A DNA stretch of 64,000 nucleotides from contig CAKMOD010000103.1 in NCBI GenBank assembly GCA_927910885.1, positions 62,001 to 126,000 of the forward strand, read 5' to 3'. Under the pieces are notes generated by a model. It was given only the letters and a program-made list of their open reading frames with translations. It ran no database searches and was not told the DNA's origin. Below, one piece after another: positions 1 to 8,154 of the stretch. Origin of the DNA: an uncultured Prevotella sp. GTDB lineage: Bacteria; Bacteroidota; Bacteroidia; Bacteroidales; Bacteroidaceae. A program made the translations under genes and the position numbers. Position 1 is the stretch's first letter, and each line of letters starts with the position of its first letter.

Positions 1-255
1 ATCGTACAGCAGACTCGTACCTCAAAGGCTGTCTATCTCGGTGCCAGTCCACGTGCTTCTGTGGCTATGCTCAATGCTGCTAAGGCTTCAGCTTTGTTAG
101 GTGGTCGTGACTTTGTAACACCTGAAGACATCAAGTTTGTTACTCCAAGTATTCTTCAACATCGTCTTATCCTCACTGCTGAGGCTGAAATGGAGGGATA
201 TACCCCATTGAAGGTTGCACAGAAGTTGATTGACAAGGTCGAAGTGCCTAAGTAA
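1..255 (+). CDS. MoxR-type AAA+ ATPase, C-terminal end only
   Basis: This is the last 84 residues of a gene that enters from the left edge, open in frame from base 1 to the TAA at 253-255. The segment SPRASVAMLNAAKA followed by DFVTPEDIK is the lid region typical of MoxR ATPases, which act as chaperone-like remodelling factors for partner proteins. The P-loop and Walker B parts lie outside the window. It is followed after 39 bases by a DUF58 gene, the usual MoxR partner, which supports the call. Confidence 0.9.
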   Translation: MVQQTRTSKAVYLGASPRASVAMLNAAKASALLGGRDFVTPEDIKFVTPSILQHRLILTAEAEMEGYTPLKVAQKLIDKVEVPK

Positions 256-294
256 TGAGCTTAGTCGAGTAACACTCAAATAAATAAAGAAGAA

Positions 295-1608
295 ATGTTC
301 CTTACTAAAAGGTTTTATTTTATATTAGCAAGCCTTACCCTGCTCGCAGGCTTTGGTTATGTATATCCACAGCTTTTCATGGGGGCAAAGATGCTATTGT
401 TTATCTTTGCTGCTATGGTTGTGGTAGATGCTGTTATGCTCTATCATCGTCGTGGAATAACAGCGAAGCGAACCTGTTCAGAACGTTTCTCTAATGGTGA
501 TAAGAATATTGTCAAGATAAGTCTGGAAAGTAAGTACTCCTTTCCTGTATGGTTGACGGTTATAGATGAGGCTCCCGAAGTCTTCCAGCGGAGAGATATT
601 AGCTATAAGAGTCAGCTAACAGCGATGGGTAAGAATACAATTCGTTATACGCTCAGACCAATGAAGCGTGGCGTCTATTCTTTTGGTAAGATTCGTTGTT
701 TCACACGTACTATCTTGGGACTTGTCGAACGTCGTTATACTTTGGGCAATACAGAAGACGTTAAGGTCTATCCTTCTTATATGATGCTGAATCGCTATGA
801 ACTTCTTGCGATAAGCAATAATCTCACTGAGATGGGTATAAAGCGTATTCGTCGGGCAGGTAACAACACTGAGTTTGAGCAGATAAAAGACTATGTGAAG
901 GGCGATGAATACCGAAGTATAAACTGGAAGGCAAGTGCACGTCGCAATCAGCTGATGGTGAATGTCTATCGTGACGAGCGTTCTCAGCAGATATTCTCGG
1001 TTATTGATAAAGGGCGTGTTATGCAGCAATCGTTCCGAGGAATGACGCTTCTCGACTATAGTATCAATGCTTCCTTGGTGTTGTCATACGTTGCCATGCG
1101 CCGTGATGATAAGGCTGGCTTGATAACCTTTGCTGATAAAATGGACACGTTCGTTGCTCCTTCGAAGCAAACAGGTCAGATGCAGCTTCTTTTAGAGTCA
1201 CTTTATGCACAGGAAACAAAGTTTGGTGAAAGTGATTTTAGTGGTTTGTGTGCCAATGTACATAAACAAGTTAGCAAGCGTAGTTTGTTCGTTATTTACA
1301 CAAACTTCTCTGGTATGACTGCTCTCAATCGTCAGTTGGCTTACTTGAAGTTGCTTAGTCAATGGCATCGTGTACTCGTTGTCTTCTTTGAAGATGCAGA
1401 GATGAATGATTATATTCGTTCTCCGAAACACTCAACAGAGGAATATTACCAGCATGTTATTGCTGAGAAGTTTGCTAATGAAAAGCGTTTGATAGTATCA
1501 ACACTGCGTCAGCATGGTATCTATAGTGTTTTGACAACGCCAGACAAACTCAGTATTGATGTTATCAATAAATACTTGGAAATGAAGCAAAGACAAATCT
1601 TAACATAG
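295..1608 (+). CDS. DUF58 domain protein (MoxR partner)
   Basis: A 437-residue membrane-anchored protein. Two hydrophobic segments lie near residues 8-26 and 31-48, followed by a beta-rich part and then the DUF58 core around residues 190-240, with the hallmark stretch DEYRSINWKASARR and a VWA-like region behind it (FSVIDKGR). Proteins of this family are encoded next to MoxR ATPases and are thought to work with them in the envelope; the molecular task is not established. Here the pair ends with a hairpin terminator at 1672, so the BatA-E genes that follow in some Bacteroidota are not present downstream. ATG start at 295, 39 bases after moxR. Confidence 0.9.
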   Translation: MFLTKRFYFILASLTLLAGFGYVYPQLFMGAKMLLFIFAAMVVVDAVMLYHRRGITAKRTCSERFSNGDKNIVKISLESKYSFPVWLTVIDEAPEVFQRRDISYKSQLTAMGKNTIRYTLRPMKRGVYSFGKIRCFTRTILGLVERRYTLGNTEDVKVYPSYMMLNRYELLAISNNLTEMGIKRIRRAGNNTEFEQIKDYVKGDEYRSINWKASARRNQLMVNVYRDERSQQIFSVIDKGRVMQQSFRGMTLLDYSINASLVLSYVAMRRDDKAGLITFADKMDTFVAPSKQTGQMQLLLESLYAQETKFGESDFSGLCANVHKQVSKRSLFVIYTNFSGMTALNRQLAYLKLLSQWHRVLVVFFEDAEMNDYIRSPKHSTEEYYQHVIAEKFANEKRLIVSTLRQHGIYSVLTTPDKLSIDVINKYLEMKQRQILT

Positions 1609-1671
1609 TAAGTCTCACTTATTTCCTAACAAATAACGTAAGGTTCACTTTTTCAATACCTAAAACTAATG

Positions 1672-1706
1672 GGCTGATATCTGATTGTGGATTTCAGCCT
1701 TTATTG
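1672..1706 (+). terminator. Terminator after moxR-DUF58
   Basis: Imperfect hairpin GGCTGATATC / GGATTTCAGCC with a 7-base loop followed by a T-rich run, 64 bases after the DUF58 stop codon. Confidence 0.6.
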
Positions 1707-1866
1707 TTGTTATACATAGATGAGATGCGATTTGTGCTTGATATTTGGCTCATGTTTGATAGATTATAGTGGGATCTTCTGTTAAAAGTGTAGATGCTTT
1801 TCATATAGCTTTAACGAAAGGAGCGAACGTACTCATTAAACAAAAATATAACTAAGACCCTCAATG

Positions 1867-2212
1867 GTCTATTCTATTATCATCCCCTGACATAAAAACT
1901 TTTCATTTTAATACTTCGAAAATCCGCAAACAAGGTTGTGAAAAATAATTACATAATTTCAAATAGAATACCTATAAACAAGGATAAAAATACGTGTTAA
2001 AAGTAGGTTTGTAACCATCAAGAAATCAGTTAGTTATAAAATGGCTGTGTAATAGGTGCCTAATTGGACTTGAATAGGGCGTTAGTTAGACTTGAAAAGG
2101 GCATCTTTTACAAGTCAATTAGGCGTCTTTTAGAAGCCAAAAGAGCATATACAGGTTTTGAGTTGCATGAAAATAGTTTACAATGGTCAATAATATGGGA
2201 GTAAGTTGTTTG
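1867..2212 (+). repeat. Dispersed ~350-bp intergenic repeat, copy 1
   Basis: Copy 1 of a family also found at 15117, 32141 and 48561, all in the same orientation. The left half is AT-rich and moderately conserved. The right half, about 2040-2190, is strongly conserved, with landmarks GGACTTGAATAGGGCG, CAAGTCAATTAGGCGTC, GAAGCCAAAAGAGCAT and GAAAATAGTTTACAA. It lies in a 770-base gene-free gap between the DUF58 gene and the haem operon. No plausible open reading frame was seen in it. The remaining gap sequence (1707-1866 and 2213-2311) shows nothing else recognisable. Confidence 0.85.
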
Positions 2213-2311
2213 TTTAAGACGCATACTTCTCATACCACCTTACATTTTTCTTGTATTTTATCTTTCTTTGTTAGGTTATCTACTTTGGGTTAAAATCATA
2301 ATTATTAGGTA

Positions 2312-2342
2312 TTGTATTGTAATGTTGATTCTTATACCTTTG
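2312..2342 (+). promoter_or_regulatory. Bacteroidota-type promoter of the haem operon
   Basis: TTG at 2312 and TACCTTTG at 2335-2342 match the Bacteroidota -33/-7 consensus (TTTG and TAnnTTTG) with about 20 bases between. The start codon at 2380 follows after 37 bases. No Fur box was confidently recognised. Confidence 0.65.
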
Positions 2343-2379
2343 CACTCAATTAGAATTTAATATAAACTGAATCAGTAAC

Positions 2380-2859
2380 ATGAGAATTAAAACTTTATTT
2401 CGTACACTTGCTGTTACGCTGTTAGCTTCGATGACTTCTATCTCTGTCTCGGCGGCTAAGCACGTGAAAGTAAGTGACAAAGATGGCAATAACACTTACT
2501 TTGCTCTGTCTGATAAGCCTACTGTTACCTTCACTTCCACCGCCATGGTTTTGACTGCTGGAAGCCAAACAATAGAGTATCCTCTGACAGATTTTCGTGC
2601 TTTTGCCTTTGCAGATGATCCAACAGGAATTGGAACATTGAATGCAGAAAGCAACAATGCTGTCTTTTCTTTTGGTAACTCCTTGAAGGGAGAAGGGCTG
2701 AAAGCAGGTAGTCAAGTAGCTGTTTACACAATCAACGGACAGTTGGTAGGTCGTGCCACCGTAAGCCAGAGTGGTTCTGTTGAGATTCCTCTCGACGGAC
2801 AAACAGGCGTTTTTGTAGTTAAATCATTATCTAAGACATTTAAATTCATACGTAAATGA
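2380..2859 (+). CDS. Small secreted protein with a type IX-like C-terminus, first gene of the haem operon
   Basis: A 159-residue protein with a signal peptide (about residues 1-25, ending SVSAA). A short beta-rich unit follows (HVKVSDKDGNNTYFALSDK and EYPLTDFRAFAF), then a C-terminal region VYTINGQLVGRATVS to GVFVVKSLSKTFKFIRK that resembles type IX secretion sorting domains. Function is unknown. Its first 60 residues resemble the start of the next gene product (LKVTKTDGSVVTY), so both may use the same kind of surface module. It overlaps the next gene by four bases (ATGA), implying coupled translation, and leads the HmuY/HmuR operon. Involvement in haem or iron acquisition is inferred from position only. 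Confidence 0.75.
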   Translation: MRIKTLFRTLAVTLLASMTSISVSAAKHVKVSDKDGNNTYFALSDKPTVTFTSTAMVLTAGSQTIEYPLTDFRAFAFADDPTGIGTLNAESNNAVFSFGNSLKGEGLKAGSQVAVYTINGQLVGRATVSQSGSVEIPLDGQTGVFVVKSLSKTFKFIRK

Positions 2860-3797
2860 AAAAGATTTTTACTTTAGTAATCGTATCTTTATTGAGTGCA
2901 CTCGCAGTACAGGCACAATCATTAAAGGTAACCAAGACAGATGGTAGCGTTGTAACTTATAACGCATCAGATATTTCAAAGATTGAGTTTTTACCAAGTG
3001 AGTCAGCTTCACAGCCAAAGTTGATACACGAGTTTACAGGCTATCTGACTGTGAAAAATAGAGTGTTTGACAATAAGCGTTTTGACAGTGCAGCTAAGAT
3101 AAAGGTGTTGCAGGACGGTGCTAAGTTCCTTGCCGAATTCTCTGACGCTCAGTGGGGTACTGGTTCTTTCGTGATAACAATGAATAAGCACGCAATTAAC
3201 GGTACTGGTAAGATGAAGATTGCTAACCCAAGAGCTGGTGGTGCAGTGGAGGAATATGATGCAACAATGAGTGGTTCGATGAGAGAACTCAAGATTAGTA
3301 TTCCATCACTTATGGGTGGTACTGATATTACTTGGCATTATAATGAGGCATCAGCAGCGTCAAAGGTGGCAGGAAACTACTCTGGTACAACATCATTGAA
3401 GGTCGGACCAACTATGGGTCCTTTCGTATCAGCTACTGTTGGTTATACGATTACTGCTAATAATGATGGTACTATCAATGTGACAGCATCTGAAGAGAAG
3501 TACACAGGTGTTACAATGATGCAGAACTTGACATTAGGAACATATACCGTAAAGAACCTTGCTTACGATAAGGCAACCAATAGTTTTAGTCGTGACTATA
3601 GTAAAGACGGTATCAAAGTACACTTTAAAGCGACTGGTGGTATGATGGAAAGGGATGAAAATTACGAGTTCGGAGAAACAAGTAAGATGACCGTTACACT
3701 TGCTGAGGATGGTACATTGACCATAACTAATAATTATAAGGTAGGCAGAATGCCATTCCCAATCTCAGCAACTTATACTGGTAAGAAGGCTAAGTAA
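2856..3797 (+). CDS. Secreted calycin-like beta-barrel protein
   Basis: A 313-residue protein with signal peptide MKKIFTLVIVSLLSALAVQA, then a short LKVTKTDGSVVTYNASDI module. Two repeated beta-barrel-like segments follow: FTGYLTVKNRVFDN near residue 62, and NYSGTTSLKVGPTMGPF near residue 172. The pattern (G-T-G-K-M-K-I, then W-H-Y-N) resembles the calycin-like domain of Bacteroidota secreted proteins, which are lipocalin-shaped. Two such domains in tandem would fit the length. It is coupled to the gene before it (four-base overlap) and 14 bases from hmuY. A ligand-binding role in haem uptake is plausible but unproven. Confidence 0.7.
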   Translation: MKKIFTLVIVSLLSALAVQAQSLKVTKTDGSVVTYNASDISKIEFLPSESASQPKLIHEFTGYLTVKNRVFDNKRFDSAAKIKVLQDGAKFLAEFSDAQWGTGSFVITMNKHAINGTGKMKIANPRAGGAVEEYDATMSGSMRELKISIPSLMGGTDITWHYNEASAASKVAGNYSGTTSLKVGPTMGPFVSATVGYTITANNDGTINVTASEEKYTGVTMMQNLTLGTYTVKNLAYDKATNSFSRDYSKDGIKVHFKATGGMMERDENYEFGETSKMTVTLAEDGTLTITNNYKVGRMPFPISATYTGKKAK

Positions 3798-3811
3798 AAC
3801 GTTATACGCTC

Positions 3812-4606
3812 ATGCACAGAGTATTTCGCCCTATTTCTATCCTTGCAGGCTGTGCCATCATGATGATGGTGACAGCCTGTAACGGCATTTTTGAAGATAT
3901 ATATGATGAAGCTCCAGCCACAGCAAATGTAACAACGAAAGGTCAACTCCTTGTTAATGCCGCCAGTTGGAAAGACTGGTATTATGTTGACTTTGACTCT
4001 TTACAGATGTATATCGAGCGTAAAGACACAGCAGGATTGCTTAAGGCACAGACGAACTTCACGCATTATGCCATTCCAACGAGTCTAACATCGGGTAGTG
4101 GTGATGGAAAAACGGGTATATACACCTATTGGTTTGATGTCTTTGGAAAAGGTATCTCGGTAAATGAAAAGCGTGGTTTTACTGCTACAGATGCACAAGC
4201 TGAACCGGAATCATGGAGTTTAGCCTTCCATCGTAACAATGTAAGAACAAACGGTGGAGCAGTACTTGAAACGAAGTACACCTCTTTGAATGAGCTTCCA
4301 AAGAATAGTTCCTATTTCTTAGGAGCAACATTCCAAGAAGATGAATGGACAGAGAACGAGGTTTGGGAAGACCAGTCGCAGATGCTTATGAGTCTGATAG
4401 GATGCCAAGGAATAGCTATTAATAAGGTACTTTCCTCTTGGTTGAAAATCGAAATACCTCCAATGCCTCCTTCTTTTACCATGAATAGTCATGTCTTTAT
4501 TCTTCGTCTGAAGAATGGAAAGTATGCTGCTCTACAGTTGGAGAACTATATTGGTACCGATGGAACCAAATGTTGGTTGAAAATCAATTATAAATATCCA
4601 TATTAA
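3812..4606 (+). CDS. hmuY: HmuY-family haem-binding lipoprotein
   Basis: A 264-residue lipoprotein with lipobox MMVTAC, so it is lipid-anchored, probably at the outer membrane. The signature SWSLAFHRNNVRTNGG (about residues 134-149) and the closing beta strands (KNGKYAALQLENYIG) are characteristic of HmuY, which takes haem from host haemoproteins and passes it to HmuR. HmuY of Porphyromonas gingivalis binds haem through two histidines, whereas Prevotella relatives are reported to use methionines. Here a methionine-rich stretch (QMLMSLI and PPMPPSFTM) is a candidate ligand region, which is inference. It lies directly upstream of the receptor gene, the standard hmuYR order. Confidence 0.88.
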   Translation: MHRVFRPISILAGCAIMMMVTACNGIFEDIYDEAPATANVTTKGQLLVNAASWKDWYYVDFDSLQMYIERKDTAGLLKAQTNFTHYAIPTSLTSGSGDGKTGIYTYWFDVFGKGISVNEKRGFTATDAQAEPESWSLAFHRNNVRTNGGAVLETKYTSLNELPKNSSYFLGATFQEDEWTENEVWEDQSQMLMSLIGCQGIAINKVLSSWLKIEIPPMPPSFTMNSHVFILRLKNGKYAALQLENYIGTDGTKCWLKINYKYPY

Positions 4607-4680
4607 CTACAACAGAAAACCATCCCACAAACGGCTCTTTCAGAGAATAGGGATAAGGTTATGAGATTTTTTGATTGGTT

Positions 4681-6651
4681 ATGAAACAAAAAAACATTAT
4701 ACTATCAGCTCTTGTTTGTCTGTTTCCTACAACGATGTTGGCTGATGAGTTGCCTGATTCTATATACAAATCCTTAGAGTTAGAACAGGTTGTAGTGACG
4801 GGAACACGTACACCGAAGCTACTTGCCAATACCCCTGTGTTGACGAAACTCATCACTGCTGATGATATTATGAAGACAGATGCCACCAATCTGCGTGATG
4901 TATTGCAGCAGGTAATACCGGGTATTGAGTTCTCATACGCCATGAATCAGCAGGTACACATGAACTTCTCTGGCTTTGGTGGACAGAGTATGTTGATTCT
5001 TGTTGACGGTGAACGCCTTGCTGGTGAGACGATGGACGATGTCGACTTCACTCGTATTGGTATGGATAATGTTGACCATATCGAGATTGTGAAAGGTGCT
5101 GCTTCAGCTCTTTATGGCTCTAATGCTGCCGGTGGAGTTATCAATATCATTACAAAGAAAAAGCCAAATCCATGCGCACTTAATCTTAATATGCGCTTTG
5201 GTCGCCACAACGAGCAACGTTATGGTATGTCATGGCAATACGCAAGAGGCAAGTGGAACAACTTACTGACAGTGAATCGGAATAGTTCTGACAACTTTAA
5301 TGTACACAATGGCCCCAATCCAATTACGCGAGTAGTTTCGACTATCTATGGTGATGCAGTCTGGAACTTTAAGGAACAGCTCACTTTTAGGTTGAATGAA
5401 AAGCTTCGTTTGACAGGACGTGCAGGTTATTTCTACCGTCAGTTGGTGCGTACATCAGAGGTACCAGAACGCTATCGTGACTTTTCGGGTGGTCTTCGTG
5501 GAACATGGACACCAGACCTTGTTAATAGTGTTGACTTCTCCTATGCTTTTGATCAGTATGATAAGTCAGACTATCAGCGCATCACTCGACTGGATATCCG
5601 TGACTATTCAAATGTACAGAACAGTCTTCGCTTGCTTTATAATCACACTTTCGAGGGGGAAAACGTCCTTTCTGTGGGTGCAGACTATATGCATGATTAT
5701 CTCTTCAATACCAACTTGGAGGGTCGAATCCGTAAGCAAGACTCTTTTGATGCCTTTGCACAATATGACTGGAACATCAGTCCGAAGTGGGAGGTTGTGG
5801 GTGCCTTGCGTTACGACTACTTCTCAGATGGACGCATCTCACGCCTGACTCCGAAAGTAAGTGCACGTTATCAGCCAGTACATAACTTGAATGTTCGTTT
5901 CAGTTATGGTATGGGTTTCCGTGCTCCTACATTGAAAGAGAAGTACTATAACTTTGATATGTCGGGTATATGGATAGTCGAAGGCAACCCTTCTTTGAAA
6001 CCAGAAGTAAGCCAGAACTTTAATGCTTCGGTTGATTATACTAAGGGTCGCTATAACTTTACAGTAAGTGCTTATTGCAACAGAATTGAAAACAAGATTG
6101 CAACTGGTGCTCCTTATTATAAGAATCCATCGGATGTTGTTCCACGACTTCCTTATATTAACTTGAATCATTACATTGTTAGTGGTGGAGAAGCTACGGC
6201 ACAAGCACGTTGGACGAATGGTATCACAGCACGCTATAGCTATGCTTATACCCATGAGCGCCTGCCAAAAGACAAGAATAGCAACTCTGTAAACAATCAG
6301 TATATACCTGCCCGCAAACACTCTATGACAGGTCATATAGATTGGGACCATCAGTGGTTGAAGAACTATGGAACGAACATCGGACTTGATGGGCGTTTCC
6401 TCTCTGCTGTTGACAATGAAGAGTTTGTAGATTACTATGACATCTCTAAGGGTATAAAAACGATTCATTATCCAGCATACGCACTCTTCAAACTCTCCTT
6501 GGTGCAGCGCATTGCAAAGGGCGTGAAGGTAAGTGTAATTCTTGATAACATCTTTAATTATAAACCAGAATATTATTATTTGAACTGTCCATTGACTGAT
6601 GGAACAAATCTAATGATTGGAATGTCAGTGGATGTTGATAAACTATTTTAA
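4681..6651 (+). CDS. hmuR: TonB-dependent haem receptor, HmuR type
   Basis: An outer-membrane receptor of 656 residues that imports haem using TonB energy. After the signal peptide (MKQKNIILSALVCLFPTTMLA) comes a TonB box-like LEQVVVTGTRT. The plug domain contains IEIVKGAASALYGSNAAGGVINIITKK, an unmistakable TonB-receptor motif (its positions are about 138-164). The barrel has FRAPTLKE and GNPSLKPE, equivalent to the FRAP and NPNL boxes of haem receptors. ATG at 4681 is preferred over an in-frame TTG six bases upstream. It follows hmuY by 74 bases. No histidine is seen between the FRAP and NPSL boxes, where some haem receptors carry one. Confidence 0.88.
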   Translation: MKQKNIILSALVCLFPTTMLADELPDSIYKSLELEQVVVTGTRTPKLLANTPVLTKLITADDIMKTDATNLRDVLQQVIPGIEFSYAMNQQVHMNFSGFGGQSMLILVDGERLAGETMDDVDFTRIGMDNVDHIEIVKGAASALYGSNAAGGVINIITKKKPNPCALNLNMRFGRHNEQRYGMSWQYARGKWNNLLTVNRNSSDNFNVHNGPNPITRVVSTIYGDAVWNFKEQLTFRLNEKLRLTGRAGYFYRQLVRTSEVPERYRDFSGGLRGTWTPDLVNSVDFSYAFDQYDKSDYQRITRLDIRDYSNVQNSLRLLYNHTFEGENVLSVGADYMHDYLFNTNLEGRIRKQDSFDAFAQYDWNISPKWEVVGALRYDYFSDGRISRLTPKVSARYQPVHNLNVRFSYGMGFRAPTLKEKYYNFDMSGIWIVEGNPSLKPEVSQNFNASVDYTKGRYNFTVSAYCNRIENKIATGAPYYKNPSDVVPRLPYINLNHYIVSGGEATAQARWTNGITARYSYAYTHERLPKDKNSNSVNNQYIPARKHSMTGHIDWDHQWLKNYGTNIGLDGRFLSAVDNEEFVDYYDISKGIKTIHYPAYALFKLSLVQRIAKGVKVSVILDNIFNYKPEYYYLNCPLTDGTNLMIGMSVDVDKLF

Positions 6652-6674
6652 AGCTCTCAATACCTTATTAATTT

Positions 6675-7547
6675 ATGGGAAAAAGTAAAATCTATTTATG
6701 GCGAACACTCGCCTCGTTTATCCTTGTGTTGTTCACGATGCCTTTGGGTCATGCTCTTATGATCATGATGGAAAAGACCATGACTACAGAAGCTGTGCAT
6801 TATGCTGGCTTTACTATGGGATTCGTAGGTTTGATAATGGTAATTATCGGTGTGTTTGTCAAAGGTGATACTCGTCAGACACTCTGGGGACTTATTGGTG
6901 GTCTGCTTTTCTGGACCGGCTGGGTGGAGTTTCTCTTTCAATATTACGCTCACCGCTTTGGTGTACAACCAGAGATTGAAAACGGAGAGATTGTAACGAA
7001 GCCAGAATATTTGATTCTTCCAGCTTCTTTTGGCTTCTGGATGATGATGATGACAATGTATATTTTTAGTACACGAAACGGTTGTAATTTTATCACATGG
7101 ATTCAGAAACGGCTTTTTGGAAAGCGTAAGAATGAAATTGCTTTCCAACCAATGACTCGCCATACATCTATTGTGACCTTTATGGAGGTGAACATGATTC
7201 TTTGGGCTTCTTATCTTTTGCTGATGTTCTGCTATGATAAGAACTTCCTTGGCGACCATCATCCAGTGACCTTCTTAGTGGGTATAGGCTGTTTTATCGG
7301 TGCACTTTATATGTTTAAGAAGCAGCTTTACATTGCTTCATGGGGTGCAAATATCCGTATGGCAATCGCTACTGTGATCGTATTCTGGACTCCAGTAGAG
7401 ATTCTCGGACGTATTAACTTCTTCAAGGAGTTCTGGGTTCACCCACAAGAATATGCCGTACAGCTACTTTGTATCTTGGCTGCTTTCATCTTATTGATGG
7501 GTTATATGTGGCTGAAAGGTTCTAAGAAAAAGCATAGTACTAAGTAA
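6675..7547 (+). CDS. Polytopic inner-membrane protein of the haem operon, function unknown
   Basis: A 290-residue protein with about eight hydrophobic segments (near residues 10-32, 39-62, 70-89, 110-132, 165-187, 196-213, 221-245 and 260-280) and short polar loops, some rich in histidine and methionine. It shows no ATPase, permease or transporter signature that I recognise and does not resemble HmuU-type permeases. It lies 23 bases after hmuR and before the operon terminator, so it probably serves haem or iron handling at the inner membrane. That role is inferred from position alone. Confidence 0.7.
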   Translation: MGKSKIYLWRTLASFILVLFTMPLGHALMIMMEKTMTTEAVHYAGFTMGFVGLIMVIIGVFVKGDTRQTLWGLIGGLLFWTGWVEFLFQYYAHRFGVQPEIENGEIVTKPEYLILPASFGFWMMMMTMYIFSTRNGCNFITWIQKRLFGKRKNEIAFQPMTRHTSIVTFMEVNMILWASYLLLMFCYDKNFLGDHHPVTFLVGIGCFIGALYMFKKQLYIASWGANIRMAIATVIVFWTPVEILGRINFFKEFWVHPQEYAVQLLCILAAFILLMGYMWLKGSKKKHSTK

Positions 7548-7619
7548 ATATAATGGCTTTGATAGGAGAAATGCTATAATGTAGCCTATTTGTAGAAAGA
7601 GCTACGTATAAATTTAAGA

Positions 7620-7666
7620 TTACTTGTCAGCAACTTTAAGGTCGTTGGCAAGTAATTTTTTTTATT
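7620..7666 (+). terminator. Terminator of the haem operon
   Basis: Strong hairpin TTACTTGTCAGCAAC / GTCGTTGGCAAGTAA with a 5-base loop, followed by a run of T. It closes the operon 72 bases after the last stop codon. Confidence 0.85.
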
Positions 7667-7816
7667 TATATAAGTGCTTCTTAGTAGCAGGTAAAGGTCT
7701 GTAAGATGGCGTTTTATATGAGTCATGTATGGGAAAGAAGTCTTTTATAAGGTTGGAAGGTAGTATTTATTATCTCTAATAAGGTTCTAATAGATTAGTT
7801 CTTACTGCTTTAAATC

Positions 7817-7897
7817 AATGTGCTGATGTTTCGCACATGTGGTGCTAAGGCTTCGCACATGTGGTGCGGAGTACTAACACCAATTGTGCTAAGCGTC
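7817..7897. repeat. Cluster of ~22-nt dyad repeats, locus A
   Basis: Three to four tandem units of about 22 bases, each with a dyad core such as GCACATGTGGTGCTAAG (7833, 7855) and ACACCAATTGTGCTAAG (7877). The same kind of cluster occurs at 26144 and 59727. It lies in the 607-base gap between the haem operon and the tlpA-like gene. The rest of that gap holds the terminator at 7620 and the promoter at 8101. Confidence 0.8.
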
Positions 7898-8100
7898 AAA
7901 TATAGGGTAGTAGCTCATAGAGTAGAGTTGTGTTTACCATATTTTGGAAGCGAGTTGTATATCTGAAAGCAGTTAATACTTATTTGATTAAAAGGCTGTT
8001 TGCCTTTCAAAGATGATAGAATTAGATAGAATGATGAGGGTATGTAATTACTTAAAATCGGTTAAGATATATGCTTGTGACTTTCTTCGACTGTTTGTTC

Positions 8101-8131
8101 TTTGTTTTATCGTATTTTTTTCGTATTTTTG
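8101..8131 (+). promoter_or_regulatory. Promoter of the thioredoxin/Omp28 operon
   Basis: TTTG at 8101-8104 and TATTTTTG at 8124-8131, spaced 19 bases, match the Bacteroidota consensus. The start codon follows 23 bases after the -7 box. Confidence 0.7.
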
Positions 8132-8154
8132 TAGCTGCAATATAATTAAAAACT

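Noticed and set aside
616..1029. Minus-strand open frame of 137 codons within the DUF58 gene
   Set aside because: Complement of a well-supported coding region. Composition rich in Thr, His and Ile without motif or promoter.
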